The notes beneath the pieces are model-generated. The model ran no database searches. It was not told where the DNA came from and saw nothing but the letters and a program-made list of their open reading frames with translations. DNA of 64,000 nucleotides from NCBI GenBank assembly GCA_004963905.1, contig SUGL01000013.1, forward strand, positions 62,001 through 126,000, read 5' to 3'. The DNA comes from Mesorhizobium sp. (lineage in GTDB: Bacteria > Pseudomonadota > Alphaproteobacteria > Rhizobiales > Rhizobiaceae). This document shows, piece after piece, positions 41,225 through 52,915 of the stretch; the first letter of the stretch is position 1, and every line of letters starts with the position of its first letter. Position numbers and translations under genes: made by a program.

Positions 41225-42073
41225 ATGACACTCTACCGGGCCAACCCGAAAGACGGTGTCGCCTGGATCACGGGCGGCAGCAGCGGTCTTGGCCGCGCGC
41301 TGGCCAAGGACCTCGCAAGGCAGGGCTACACTATCGCGGTGACGGCGCTGCCGAGCGATCCGGTCGAGACACTGCTGGTCGAGACGGCGCAGATGGCCGG
41401 CCATGTGAGGTCCTTCCCCTGCGACGTGACCGATGAAGACGGGATGGCACGGACGGCCGCCGCCATCGAGACGGAGATGGGGCCGATCGTGCTCGCCGTC
41501 TTCAACGCCGGCAACTACATCGCCACTCCCGGCGAGCACCTCGTGGTGCGCGATTTTCACCGATCCTTCGCCGTCAATTATTTCGGCATCGTCAACGGTC
41601 TGGTGCCCGTGGTCGATTATATGCGCACGAGGGGGCGCGGGCATGTCGTCCTGGTCGGATCGGTGACGGCTTATTCCGGCTGGCCGACCACCGCCGCCTA
41701 TGGCGGCACCAAGGCGGCGATCAACATCCTGGCGGAATCGCTGAAATACGACTTTGACAAGATGAACATCCGCATCCAGGTGATGAATCCGGGCTTCGTC
41801 GATACGCCGCTGACCGAAAAGAACATGCTGCCGATGCCGGGTCTGATGCCCGTGCACCGGGCGTCGCGGCGCATGGCGCGCGGCATCAGGAAGGGAGGAT
41901 TCGAAGTCACCTTCCCCTATCACATCAGCTGGCCACTGAAGCTGCTTGGCCTGCTGCCGCGGCCCTTCGGCCGACTGGTGATCGGTCTGACCACCAGTTG
42001 GTGGGCGCGGCCGCTGTATTTCGACCGCAAGATGCCGGGCAAAAAAGCTCCGTCAGCGGACAAGGCAACCTAA
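41225..42073 (+). CDS. Short-chain dehydrogenase/reductase
   Basis: A 282-residue classical SDR: cofactor motif TGGSSGLGRALA, NAG-like NAGNY near 97, catalytic Ser in VGSVTAYSG and the Y-x3-K of AAYGGTKAA. Substrate unknown. The start ATG 41225 is only 25 bp after a RIME element, so the repeat lies in its promoter or leader. Its TAA stop is the first bases of RIME copy 4. Confidence 0.9.
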   Translation: MTLYRANPKDGVAWITGGSSGLGRALAKDLARQGYTIAVTALPSDPVETLLVETAQMAGHVRSFPCDVTDEDGMARTAAAIETEMGPIVLAVFNAGNYIATPGEHLVVRDFHRSFAVNYFGIVNGLVPVVDYMRTRGRGHVVLVGSVTAYSGWPTTAAYGGTKAAINILAESLKYDFDKMNIRIQVMNPGFVDTPLTEKNMLPMPGLMPVHRASRRMARGIRKGGFEVTFPYHISWPLKLLGLLPRPFGRLVIGLTTSWWARPLYFDRKMPGKKAPSADKAT

Positions 42074-42173
42074 AAGCGCGCCGCGCTGAAACGGATTCAG
42101 GCGACGCGCTTTTAACCCCTTGTTTCTATGCATGTCGTTTTCGCAAAACCGCTGCACAGTTTGCGTGACATGC
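42071..42173. repeat. RIME-like palindromic repeat, copy 4 (diverged)
   Basis: Begins TAAAAGCGCGCCGCG at the SDR stop codon, pairs with GACGCGCTTTTA (about 42102-42114), then continues with GCATGTCG...TTCGCAAAAC...GTTTGCGTGACATGC. The block order is that of the other copies, but the second hairpin sequence is different. Confidence 0.7.
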
Positions 42174-42235
42174 GAAGAGCGATTGCCTCTCGGCAGGCAC
42201 CGCCATAGGTTGAGAATTGTTGCTTGGAGTCGGCG

Positions 42236-43210
42236 ATGGGGCGGCGGATCGTGCTTTCGATACTTGGTCTCGCCGTCATCCTTGTCGCAGGTTTCTTCCT
42301 CGGCCCACGCGTGGCGGCCGACACGACGATCCGCTTCGATCCTTCGGTGATCGGCGACGATCCGCAGGCCTATCTGGCGCGCGAGGAAGCCGCGGTGCCC
42401 AATATCCGTGACGGGTTGGACAAGGAGATCATCTGGGCGAACCCCTTGGTTCACGCCAAGACGAAGCTTGCGATCGTCTACATCCACGGGTTTTCGGCGT
42501 CGAAGGGCGAGGTCCGCCCGCTGCCGGACGACGTCGCCGACGCGCTCGACGCCAACCTGTTCTACACCCGCCTGACCGGCCACGGGCAGGACGGCGCGGC
42601 CATGGCCGAGGGCAGCGTCAACGCCTGGATCAACGACTATGAGGAAGCGCTGGCGATCGGCCGCGCGATCGGCGACAAGGTGATCGTCATCGCCACCTCG
42701 ACCGGCGGCTCGCTGGCGACCTGGGCGGCAACACAGCCGGGCGCCTCCGACGGCGTGGCGGCGATCGCGTTCATCTCGCCGAATTTCGGCGTCAAGGCGT
42801 CCGGCGCCGAGATCCTGACCATGCCCTGGGGCAGAGCGATCGCCGAGCTCGTCGGCGGCAGGGAACGCAGCTTTCCCGCGCGCAACGCGCTGCACGAAAA
42901 ATACTGGACGACAAAATATCCGATGGCGGCGACGCTGCCGATGGCGGCGCTCACCGATCTCGCCTATGGCGCGCCGGTCGAGAAGGCGACCATCCCTGCC
43001 CTGTTCATCTTCTCGGACGCCGACAAAGTGGTGCGGCCTGACCGCACGCGCGAGATCGCCGGCCGCTGGGGCGGTCCGCACGAACTGGTGCCGGTCGACG
43101 ACACCGGCGATCCGGACAACCATGTCATTGCCGGCGATGCGCTGTCGCCGCAGACCACGGGCTTTCTCACCCAACGGATCGTGGTGTGGGTGAAGGCGCT
43201 GATGCCGTAG
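42236..43210 (+). CDS. Alpha/beta hydrolase with N-terminal membrane anchor
   Basis: A 324-residue hydrolase. A hydrophobic segment (IVLSILGLAVILVAGFFLG) acts as signal anchor, so the enzyme is probably exposed to the periplasm. The oxyanion-side HGFSASKGE motif, nucleophile elbow TSTGGS, and the C-terminal Asp (FSDADKVV) and His (DNHVIAG) complete a lipase/esterase-like triad. Substrate unknown. ATG 42236 has GGAGTCGGCG upstream. Confidence 0.85.
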   Translation: MGRRIVLSILGLAVILVAGFFLGPRVAADTTIRFDPSVIGDDPQAYLAREEAAVPNIRDGLDKEIIWANPLVHAKTKLAIVYIHGFSASKGEVRPLPDDVADALDANLFYTRLTGHGQDGAAMAEGSVNAWINDYEEALAIGRAIGDKVIVIATSTGGSLATWAATQPGASDGVAAIAFISPNFGVKASGAEILTMPWGRAIAELVGGRERSFPARNALHEKYWTTKYPMAATLPMAALTDLAYGAPVEKATIPALFIFSDADKVVRPDRTREIAGRWGGPHELVPVDDTGDPDNHVIAGDALSPQTTGFLTQRIVVWVKALMP

Positions 43211-43229
43211 CAGTCGAACCAAGGAAACG

Positions 43230-43261
43230 AAAACGGCCGGAACGTTGCTCCGGCCGTTTTC
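43230..43261. terminator. Bidirectional terminator between the hydrolase and the DEAD-box gene
   Basis: AAAACGGCCGG and CCGGCCGTTTT form an 11-bp perfect stem with a loop of 9 nt, between two convergent genes. Confidence 0.85.
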
Positions 43262-43288
43262 CTATTTCGATCAAGCCTTGGCGAGGAC

Positions 43289-44770
<1,482 letters not shown>

Positions 44771-45169
44771 AATAATCTTCTTTCATGCGGCTCGATGCCA
44801 CAAACAGCGATGGCGGCAGGGCGCAACCTGCCGTCGAAAATTGTCAGGAAACGACAAGGCGGCGGACGGAAGCGTCCGCGCGGCTGCGCTGTCGTGCCCG
44901 CAAGCTTCATGCTCCGGGGCTCTTTCGCCAGCTTGCCGATCGACGGGGGCCGACTACCGGAAAGAGGGAAAACAGACGCAACCAGTCTCGTGCATGGAGA
45001 AAGCCGGACGGTTCCGGCCCAAGCGCCTATGCCGCCGCATATGGCCGAGTCTGCTCCGAAATGCAAGAGGCTATGCTGCAATGCAGCAAAACGACCATCG
45101 AAAAAGCGGCGCTTGCGCTACGCTGCCCGCGCGATTACCACAAAACACCTTTCCTTTTTGGGGGCAGCG
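44771..45169. other. Divergent leader region, rhlE-like gene versus pccB
   Basis: No gene is supported in these 399 bp. The frame of pccB is open upstream to 44795 but has no similarity or ribosome binding site there. The helicase side probably holds a long 5' leader, as cold-regulated helicases often do. A perfect dyad near pccB is listed separately. Confidence 0.45.
45074..45088 (+). promoter_or_regulatory. Dyad TGCTGCA-A-TGCAGCA upstream of pccB
   Basis: Perfect 7-bp arms around one base, 82 bp upstream of the pccB ATG. Alphaproteobacterial pcc genes are controlled by the short-chain acyl-CoA regulator PccR/ScfR at TTTGC/GCAAA-type sites; this dyad ends GCAAAA on its right, but the match is partial. 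Confidence 0.4.
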
Positions 45170-46702
45170 ATGAAGGACGTGCTGAAGGAACTCGAGCGCC
45201 GCCGCGAGATCGCCCGCATGGGCGGCGGCAAGGAGCGGATCGAGGCCCAGCACAAGAAGGGCAAGCTGACCGCGCGCGAGCGTATCGAGGTGTTCCTCGA
45301 CGAGGGCTCGTTCGAGGAGTTCGACATGTATGTCGAGCACCGTTCCACCGACTTCGGCATGGAGAAGACCAAGATCGCCGGCGACGGCGTGGTGACCGGC
45401 TGGGGCACGGTCAACGGCAGGCCGGTCTATCTTTTTGCCAAGGATTTCACCGTCTTCGGCGGCTCGCTGTCGGAAGCGCACGCCGAGAAAGTGGTGAAGG
45501 TCCAGGAGATGGCGCTGCGCAACCGCGCGCCGATCATCGGCCTTTACGATGCCGGCGGCGCCCGCATCCAGGAAGGCGTGGCTGCGCTCGGCGGCTATGC
45601 CGAGATTTTTCAGCGCAACGTGCTCGCCTCAGGCGTCATCCCGCAGATCTCACTGATCATGGGTCCCTGTGCCGGCGGCGATGTCTACTCGCCCGCCATG
45701 ACCGACTTCATCTTCATGGTGCGCGACACCTCCTACATGTTCGTCACCGGGCCGGATGTGGTGAAGACGGTGACCAACGAGACGGTGACGGCCGAGAGCC
45801 TCGGCGGCGCCACTGTGCATACGACAAGGTCCTCGATCGCCGACGGCGCCTATGGCAACGATGTCGAGGCGCTTCTGCAGATGCGCCGCCTGGTCGATCT
45901 TTTGCCCGCGTCCAACACGGCCGAGATTCCCGAGATCGAATGCTATCAGCCGGTGACCGATCACGATCTTTCGCTCGACCGGCTGATCCCGGACAACGCC
46001 AACAAGCCCTACGACATCAAGGAACTGATCCTGAAGGTCGCCGACGAGGGCGACTTCTTCGAGATCCAGGCGAGCTTCGCCAAGAACATCGTCACCGGCT
46101 TCGGCCGTGTCGACGGTCGCACCGTCGGCTTCGTCGCCAACCAACCGATGGTGCTGGCGGGCGTGCTCGATTCCGACGCCAGCCGCAAGGCGGCGCGCTT
46201 CGTGCGTTTCTGCGACTGTTTTTCGATCCCGATCGTCACTTTCGTCGACGTTCCGGGTTTCCTGCCCGGCACCGCGCAGGAATATGGCGGGCTGATCAAG
46301 CATGGCGCGAAGCTGCTGTTCGCCTATGCCGAGGCCACCGTGCCGAAGATCACCGTGATCACCCGCAAGGCCTATGGCGGCGCCTATGACGTCATGGCGT
46401 CAAAGCATCTGCGCGGCGACATGAACTATGCCTGGCCGACGGCGCAGATCGCGGTGATGGGTGCGAGGGGCGCGGTCGAGATCATCTACCGCAAGGATAT
46501 CGGCAACGCGGAAAAGATCGCGGCCCACACCAAGGCTTACGAGGATCGCTTCCTGTCGCCCTTCGTCGCGGCCGAGCGCGGCTATGTCGACGAGGTGATC
46601 ATGCCGCACTCGACCCGCCGCCGTGTTGCAAGGGCGCTGCGCATGCTGCGCAACAAGGACATGCAGAACCCCTGGAAGAAGCACGACAACATCCCGCTGT
46701 GA
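45170..46702 (+). CDS. pccB: Propionyl-CoA carboxylase beta subunit (carboxyltransferase)
   Basis: A 510-residue biotin-dependent acyl-CoA carboxyltransferase. [20 protein letters not shown] and [21 protein letters not shown] form the N-terminus, [14 protein letters not shown] and [16 protein letters not shown] oxyanion loops are intact, and [22 protein letters not shown] lies in the second lobe. It transfers carboxyl from biotin on PccA to propionyl-CoA. pccA is not adjacent; an M48 peptidase starts 7 bp downstream instead. Confidence 0.95.
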   Translation: MKDVLKELERRREIARMGGGKERIEAQHKKGKLTARERIEVFLDEGSFEEFDMYVEHRSTDFGMEKTKIAGDGVVTGWGTVNGRPVYLFAKDFTVFGGSLSEAHAEKVVKVQEMALRNRAPIIGLYDAGGARIQEGVAALGGYAEIFQRNVLASGVIPQISLIMGPCAGGDVYSPAMTDFIFMVRDTSYMFVTGPDVVKTVTNETVTAESLGGATVHTTRSSIADGAYGNDVEALLQMRRLVDLLPASNTAEIPEIECYQPVTDHDLSLDRLIPDNANKPYDIKELILKVADEGDFFEIQASFAKNIVTGFGRVDGRTVGFVANQPMVLAGVLDSDASRKAARFVRFCDCFSIPIVTFVDVPGFLPGTAQEYGGLIKHGAKLLFAYAEATVPKITVITRKAYGGAYDVMASKHLRGDMNYAWPTAQIAVMGARGAVEIIYRKDIGNAEKIAAHTKAYEDRFLSPFVAAERGYVDEVIMPHSTRRRVARALRMLRNKDMQNPWKKHDNIPL

Positions 46703-46709
46703 GGCGGCA

Positions 46710-47780
46710 ATGTCGCGACTGGTCCTCATAGCCGGCGAACGCTTCGGCAGGTTTGCGGTCCTTATTTTTGCCTTGCCGCTCTTTCTCCCGCTTGTCGTCG
46801 GACTCTATTTTCTCGACAAATATCCGCTAGTCGTCATCGCTGCGGGAACCGTTGCCATTCCGGCGGCGATGTTGGCCCTCGTCCTGCTGATTGGAATGAC
46901 ATTTGCGGGCTTTCGGCGAAGCAAGGTGGAGGGCATTTCGAGAGACGCTGCCCCACGGCTCTGGCAGATCTGGGAGGATCTTGCCGGCACGCGCCGCGCT
47001 GTTCGGACGACGATCGTCCTTACTCAGGACCTCAATGCCAGCATCCGGGAAGAACGGCCGTTCCTGGGTCTCTTCGGCCGCTGGTCAATCTTGGCGGTCG
47101 GCATCCCAATGCTTGCGGTCACAGACGAACCCGCCCTTGCGGCCATCCTTGCCCATGAGGACGCACATCTTCGAAACCGAGACACGAACGGCAGCCTAAA
47201 TCTGGCTGAACTGGAAAAGTGTTTCGAGTTGATCTTCGACTATGCGCCGCCGGGCAAGACCGTGTCCGGCACCTTGTTTTACTGGATGCTCAGTCCGCTT
47301 TCCAAAACGCTCGAGCGGGAAGAAATAAGGCTCTCGCGGCGCGCCGAGATAGAAGCGGATCGGCATGCGGCCAGGGCCGGCGACGCATACGATATCGTGC
47401 GAGCGCTGCTTTTGGCCGGGGCGGCCAGCATACTATTCGATGAGCGTGTCCACGCCCCGCTTCGTCGTGAACTGCTCGGGTCGATGACGCCGCCTGAGCC
47501 GCCTCTGGCCAGAATGCTGAAGGCCGCTTCCGAGCTCTTTGATGCTGCCACGCTGAAAGAACATGTCCAGAAGGCTTGGGATGCGCCGGATGATCAAACG
47601 TCCGACCATCCACCGTGGTCGGAGAGGCTCCTTGCACTCGGATACGGTTCGCCGCCGGCAATCGCGCCGGTGAAATACACCGCTCTATCAACCCTGTTGC
47701 GCAGCGAGATGGTTGCCGAGCGAGTCCGCCGCTTCGATGGCGAATGGACGTCGAGGGTTGCCGACCACCTGGATCGGTAG
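46710..47780 (+). CDS. M48-family membrane metallopeptidase
   Basis: A 356-residue protein with two hydrophobic helices at about 14-35 and 43-66, a zinc motif HEDAH (HExxH) near 150 in AAILAHEDAHLRNRDT, and a downstream third-ligand Glu region in RRAEIEADRHAA. This is the M48 (HtpX/Ste24-like) pattern, with the active site on the cytoplasmic or membrane face. It is 7 bp after pccB and probably co-transcribed; no functional link is apparent. Confidence 0.85.
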   Translation: MSRLVLIAGERFGRFAVLIFALPLFLPLVVGLYFLDKYPLVVIAAGTVAIPAAMLALVLLIGMTFAGFRRSKVEGISRDAAPRLWQIWEDLAGTRRAVRTTIVLTQDLNASIREERPFLGLFGRWSILAVGIPMLAVTDEPALAAILAHEDAHLRNRDTNGSLNLAELEKCFELIFDYAPPGKTVSGTLFYWMLSPLSKTLEREEIRLSRRAEIEADRHAARAGDAYDIVRALLLAGAASILFDERVHAPLRRELLGSMTPPEPPLARMLKAASELFDAATLKEHVQKAWDAPDDQTSDHPPWSERLLALGYGSPPAIAPVKYTALSTLLRSEMVAERVRRFDGEWTSRVADHLDR

Positions 47781-47873
47781 AACGGGCTGGCGGAAGCATT
47801 CGCACGCTGCTCTATTCAATGTCACTAACTCTGCATCCTTGATGGCGAAGCGCTTCCGTGACAAGGAACCGGC

Positions 47874-48953
47874 GTGCTTGCCGTCCGCGGCGGCTGTGTC
47901 GGATCGAAAAGGTATCGCGGGTTGCGCCCCATTCTCGTCTTCTGCTTGCCGGCAATCGGCGACTTCATCCGTTGCCATTCGGCGATCCAGATTCTCGCCG
48001 AGAGGTTTCCGGAACATCCGATCGACGTCGTCACCTCGCCGCTGGCCGCGCCGCTGGCGCGATTGATGCCCCACATCCGCAAGACCTGGATCGTCGAAAG
48101 GCATTGGAATCCCGGCCTCAGGGAGCGGGCGCGCCTGGCGCGCGAACTTCGCCGGGAGAATTATCAGGCGGCCTATATGCTCACCAGCAGCACCAAGGCG
48201 GCCCTGGTGCCGTGGCTGGCGGGTATCCCCGAGCGCATCGGCTATCCGCGCGAACTCCAATTCGGCATCGTCAACCGGCTGCCGGCCAGATGGCTGAAAT
48301 CCTTCGTGGCTTTCGGGCCGCGCAAGACAAGACTGTTCGAGCAGGTCTGCGCGATTGCCATGCTGGGCGAACGGCCTATCGATGATGCGCGGCTGCCGCA
48401 GCCGAAAATGATGGTTCCATCCGAGGAGGTTTCGGCCTGGCGCATGCGGCATGGGATCGATGCGACAAGACCGGCACTGGCGCTCTATACGTCGGAATTC
48501 GTCAACTTCCGCTCGTGGCCGGCGGAGCGTTTCATTTCCGTCGCGAAAGATCACATCAGGCGCGGCTGGTCGGTGTGGCTCGTCGGCGGTCCGCGCGAAC
48601 GCGAAGCCGCCGCCCAGATCCGGGCAGCGCTCCCGGAGGCGGTCGATTTCACCTCGACCCCCGATATCACCGACGCCATGTGCCAGATCGCCGCCTCGAC
48701 CGTCTTTCTCGGGGTCGATGGCGGCATCTGCCACGCGGCCGCGGCTCTGGGGGGACCTTGCGTGCTCATCTTCGGATCGAACCGCGCCTATGAAACCGGA
48801 CCGGTGAACGACCACGTGCGGTTTCTGGAGCCCCCGATTTCGACGCCGAGCTGGATAAAGGACACGAACGGGGTCAGCGAGGAAAGAGTGCTTGCGGCGC
48901 TGGCGGAAGCCGTGGCGCTGGCGTGCCGCCCGCAAGGCGCCCGAACTGCCTAA
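47874..48953 (+). CDS. Glycosyltransferase family 9 (heptosyltransferase-like)
   Basis: A 359-residue GT9 protein. LRPILVFCLPAIGDFIRCHSAIQILAERFP is the N-terminal Rossmann start of ADP-heptose transferases, and the C-terminal sugar-nucleotide site is TVFLGVDGGICHAAAALGGPCVLIFG (usual form: GxDSGxxHxAAAxGxP). Here Ser is replaced by Gly (VDGGICH). The likely role is LPS core assembly. Initiation appears to be at GTG 47874. The stop codon opens a palindromic repeat. Confidence 0.82.
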   Translation: MLAVRGGCVGSKRYRGLRPILVFCLPAIGDFIRCHSAIQILAERFPEHPIDVVTSPLAAPLARLMPHIRKTWIVERHWNPGLRERARLARELRRENYQAAYMLTSSTKAALVPWLAGIPERIGYPRELQFGIVNRLPARWLKSFVAFGPRKTRLFEQVCAIAMLGERPIDDARLPQPKMMVPSEEVSAWRMRHGIDATRPALALYTSEFVNFRSWPAERFISVAKDHIRRGWSVWLVGGPREREAAAQIRAALPEAVDFTSTPDITDAMCQIAASTVFLGVDGGICHAAAALGGPCVLIFGSNRAYETGPVNDHVRFLEPPISTPSWIKDTNGVSEERVLAALAEAVALACRPQGARTA

Positions 48954-49096
48954 GGCGTGTTGATATTCAAGTAATGCCGGCCTGCAAACGCCGGTTTCCT
49001 GCGCTTCCGGTGCTCACGTACTTCAAGTACGCTCCGCTCCGGTTCTCAGAAACCGACATTTTCGGCTCGGCCTGACCTGAATCTCAACACGCCTTA
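48951..49096. repeat. 146-bp palindromic intergenic element (second family)
   Basis: The ends are near-perfect inverted repeats: TAAGGCGTGTTGATATTCA at the left and its complement at the right (TGAATCTCAACACGCCTTA, one mismatch). Inside are further dyads such as GTACTTCAAGTAC. The left TAA is the GT9 stop codon. It differs in sequence from the RIME-like copies. Confidence 0.8.
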
Positions 49097-49133
49097 GAGC
49101 GGTTCAGCGTTTCACGGAATCGCTTTCCGTCAG
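49094..49133. repeat. Partial RIME-like repeat overlapping the NAD(P)HX gene end
   Basis: TTAGAGCGGTTCAGCGTTTC followed by ACGGAATCGC resembles the start of a common Mesorhizobium repeat. The gene's stop (complement of TCA, 49104-49106) and its last codons (SDSVKR) fall inside it. Assignment rests on recall and is tentative. Confidence 0.5.
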
Positions 49134-50630
49134 TTCGCGCAGCACCGGCACCATCGCCAGCGGAAGATCCTCGGCGATCAGGCCGGGTCCGAAGCGCCTG
49201 CCGGCTTCGGCATGAATCCAGACGCCAGCGCAGGCGGCTTCGAAGGCCGGCATGCCTTGGGCAAGCAATCCGGCGATGATCCCTGCCAGCACATCGCCGG
49301 AACCGGCGGTGGCAAGCCAGGGCGCGCCGTTGCTGTTGATTGCCGCGCGGCCATCCGGCGCGGCGATGACCGTGTCGGCGCCCTTGTAGACGATCATTGC
49401 ACTTGCCCGCGTCGCCGCCGCGCGCGCCTTGGCCAGCTTGGAAAGCGCCTCGTCGTCCGCAATGTCAGGAAACAGCCTGCCGAACTCGCCCTCATGCGGT
49501 GTCATCACCAGCGCCGGCGCGCCGGACTTTCGGGCAGCCTGGAAAAGCGTCTCAGGCTCGTCGCGAAACGAAGTGATGCCGTCGGCATCGAGCACCAATC
49601 CCTCAATGCCCGCGTCCTGCCCCTGCCCGGCGCCGAGCAGCGCGAGGACAAAATCGCGCGCCTTTTCACCGACGCCGAATCCAGGACCAAGCACGAAGGA
49701 CGACGGGCGGCGATCGGTAAGGAACGCGCCGAGATCGGCAACCGCATCCACCTTGCGCAGCATGATCGAGGTCAGATGCGCGGCGTTCGCCTGCATGGCG
49801 TTCGCATGCGAAAGCACGGTCACCGCCCCCGCCCCGCTTCTTGCGGCGGCAAGCGCCGACAGGCGCGCGGCACCTGTCGCCGAAGGTCCGCCGGAAAAGA
49901 CGCTGCTGTGGCCACGCCGGTATTTATGCGCGTCGACAGCCGGGACCGGAAAGGCAGGCAGCCAAAGCGCCGGTCCGTTTTCGAAGGTTTGCGGCGCGAT
50001 CCGGGCGATGATCCCGTCGCCGATGCCGATGTCGGCCAGCACGATCTCGCCGCACATCTCACGCCCCGGCAAAAGCAGATGCCCCGGCTTCTTTCGCGCG
50101 AAGGTCACGGTTATCGCCGCGCGAAATGCGCAGCCGAGAATGGCTCCGCTTTCGCCGGAAACGCCCGAAGGCAGGTCTATGGCGATGACCGGCAAGCCGA
50201 GATCCGTCACGATCCGGACCGATCTGGCGGCGTCGCCCGACAGCGGCTTGGAAAGCCCTGCCCCGAAAAGTGCGACGACTACAAGCGACCCGACCTCGGC
50301 GGCGAAGGCAGACAGCGGCCGGCGCTCGAGCGGGCAGTCGGCCGCGGCGAACGCGGCATCGCTGCCTGCACGCGGCTCGCCCAACACCCACAACGCAACC
50401 TCGACGCCGCTCTCCTGGAGCAGGCGCGCAACGACATAACCGTCGCCACCATTGTTGCCGGGACCACACAGCACGTGCACCCGCTTGGCTGCCGGATAGC
50501 GCGCCAGCACCACGGCCGCGACAGCCGCGCCGGCGCGGCGCATCAGGCCGTAGCCGTCGAGCGGACCTTCCGCAATCGTCAGCCGGTCTGCCTCGGCCAT
50601 CTCGGCCGGTGAAAGAAGTTCATTGCGCAT
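49104..50630 (-). CDS. nnr: Bifunctional NAD(P)HX epimerase/dehydratase
   Basis: A 508-residue fusion repairing hydrated NAD(P)H. The N-terminal YjeF epimerase domain (about 1-215) shows LLSPAEMAEADRLTI and CGPGNNGGDGYVVARLL. The C-terminal ADP-dependent dehydratase domain has KYRRGHSSVFSG, LGPGFGVG and ATAGSGDVLAGIIAGLLAQG. The ATG at 50630 (MRNELLSP) is chosen; two in-frame ATGs lie 18 and 30 bp upstream. The extreme C-terminus is encoded by repeat-derived sequence. Confidence 0.92.
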   Translation of the reverse strand: MRNELLSPAEMAEADRLTIAEGPLDGYGLMRRAGAAVAAVVLARYPAAKRVHVLCGPGNNGGDGYVVARLLQESGVEVALWVLGEPRAGSDAAFAAADCPLERRPLSAFAAEVGSLVVVALFGAGLSKPLSGDAARSVRIVTDLGLPVIAIDLPSGVSGESGAILGCAFRAAITVTFARKKPGHLLLPGREMCGEIVLADIGIGDGIIARIAPQTFENGPALWLPAFPVPAVDAHKYRRGHSSVFSGGPSATGAARLSALAAARSGAGAVTVLSHANAMQANAAHLTSIMLRKVDAVADLGAFLTDRRPSSFVLGPGFGVGEKARDFVLALLGAGQGQDAGIEGLVLDADGITSFRDEPETLFQAARKSGAPALVMTPHEGEFGRLFPDIADDEALSKLAKARAAATRASAMIVYKGADTVIAAPDGRAAINSNGAPWLATAGSGDVLAGIIAGLLAQGMPAFEAACAGVWIHAEAGRRFGPGLIAEDLPLAMVPVLRELTESDSVKR

Positions 50631-51315
<685 letters not shown>

Positions 51316-51374
51316 GCCCCACATCTTTCTGAACCGTCATCATCAAAAAACGTCATCACACAGGGATACATGAC

Positions 51375-52784
51375 ATGACGACAGCCAAAGACATCATGAA
51401 GCAGATCAAGGACAACGACGTGAAGTTCGTCGACCTGCGCTTCACCGATCCGAGGGGCAAGCTGCAGCATGTGACGATGGATGTCGTCGAGGTCGAGGAA
51501 GACATGTTCGCCGACGGCGTCATGTTCGACGGCTCCTCGATCGCCGGCTGGAAGGCGATCAACGAGTCCGACATGGTGCTGATGCCGGACACGGATACCG
51601 TCCACATGGATCCGTTCTTCGCCCAGTCGACCATGGTCATCCTGTGCGACATCCTCGATCCGATCTCGGGAGAGGCTTACAACCGCGACCCGCGCGGCAC
51701 CGCCAAGAAGGCCGAGGCCTACATGAAGTCGGAAGGCATCGGCGACACGGTCTATGTCGGCCCGGAAGCCGAGTTCTTCGTGTTCGACGACGTCAAGTAC
51801 AAGGCCGACCCTTATAACACCGGCTTCCGGCTCGACTCGACCGAGTTGCCGTCCAACGACGACACCGACTACGAGACGGGCAACCTCGGCCATCGTCCTC
51901 GCACCAAGGGTGGCTATTTCCCTGTGCCGCCGATCGATTCCTGCCAGGACATGCGCTCCGAGATGCTGACCGTGCTCGCCGAGATGGGCGTGCGCGTCGA
52001 GAAGCATCACCATGAGGTCGCCGCCGCCCAGCACGAGCTCGGCATCAAGTTCGACACGCTGGTGCGCAACGCCGACAAGATGCTGATCTACAAGTATGTC
52101 GTGCACCAGGTCGCCAATGCCTATGGCAAGACGGCCACCTTCATGCCGAAGCCGGTGTTCGGCGACAACGGCTCGGGCATGCACGTCCACCAGTCGATCT
52201 GGAAGGGCGGCAAGCCGACCTTCGCCGGCAACGAATATGCCGGCCTGTCGGAGACCTGCCTGTTCTATATCGGCGGCATCATCAAGCACGCCAAGGCGAT
52301 CAACGCCTTCACCAACCCGCTCACCAACTCCTACAAGCGCCTGGTGCCTGGCTACGAAGCGCCGGTGCTGCTCGCCTACTCGGCGCGCAACCGTTCGGCG
52401 TCCTGCCGCATTCCGTTCGGCTCGTCGCCGAAGTCGAAGCGTGTCGAGGTCCGCTTCCCCGATCCGGGCGCGAACCCCTATCTCGGCTTCTCCGCCATGT
52501 TGATGGCCGGCCTCGACGGCATCAAGAACAAGATCCATCCCGGACAGCCGATGGACAAGGACCTCTACGACCTGCCGCCGAAGGAGCTGAAGAAGATCCC
52601 GACCGTCTGCGGCTCGCTGCGCGAAGCGCTGCAGAGCCTCGACAAGGACCGCGGCTTCCTGAAGGCCGGCGGCGTCTTCGACGACGACCAGATCGACAGC
52701 TATATCGAGCTGAAGATGGCCGAGGTCATGCGCTTCGAGATGACGCCGCACCCGGTCGAGTACGACATGTACTATTCGGTCTAA
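51375..52784 (+). CDS. glnA: Glutamine synthetase type I
   Basis: A 469-residue dodecameric [13 protein letters not shown] latch, metal ligands in [21 protein letters not shown]-site [12 protein letters not shown], the R-rich NRSASCRIP loop, and the adenylylation Tyr in DKDLYDLPP near residue 397 are all present. It makes glutamine from glutamate and ammonia and is switched off by GlnE adenylylation. A terminator follows. Confidence 0.97.
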   Translation: MTTAKDIMKQIKDNDVKFVDLRFTDPRGKLQHVTMDVVEVEEDMFADGVMFDGSSIAGWKAINESDMVLMPDTDTVHMDPFFAQSTMVILCDILDPISGEAYNRDPRGTAKKAEAYMKSEGIGDTVYVGPEAEFFVFDDVKYKADPYNTGFRLDSTELPSNDDTDYETGNLGHRPRTKGGYFPVPPIDSCQDMRSEMLTVLAEMGVRVEKHHHEVAAAQHELGIKFDTLVRNADKMLIYKYVVHQVANAYGKTATFMPKPVFGDNGSGMHVHQSIWKGGKPTFAGNEYAGLSETCLFYIGGIIKHAKAINAFTNPLTNSYKRLVPGYEAPVLLAYSARNRSASCRIPFGSSPKSKRVEVRFPDPGANPYLGFSAMLMAGLDGIKNKIHPGQPMDKDLYDLPPKELKKIPTVCGSLREALQSLDKDRGFLKAGGVFDDDQIDSYIELKMAEVMRFEMTPHPVEYDMYYSV

Positions 52785-52803
52785 GCGGCTGCATTTCCAG
52801 ACA

Positions 52804-52832
52804 AAAAGGACCCCGGCGAAAGCCGGGGTTCT
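52804..52832 (+). terminator. Terminator after glnA
   Basis: CCCCGGC and GCCGGGG pair around GAAA at 52811-52828, preceded by AAAAAGGA and followed by TTCTC. The T-run is short, but a stable GAAA tetraloop stem and location 26 bp after glnA support it. Confidence 0.6.
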
Positions 52833-52915
52833 CAGGCTTGACAGCTAGCGAAAGCCTGCTCGCGGCATTCGACTGACATAGGCCCTTAATGGGCGCCATG
52901 ATGCCGCGCTTCAAT

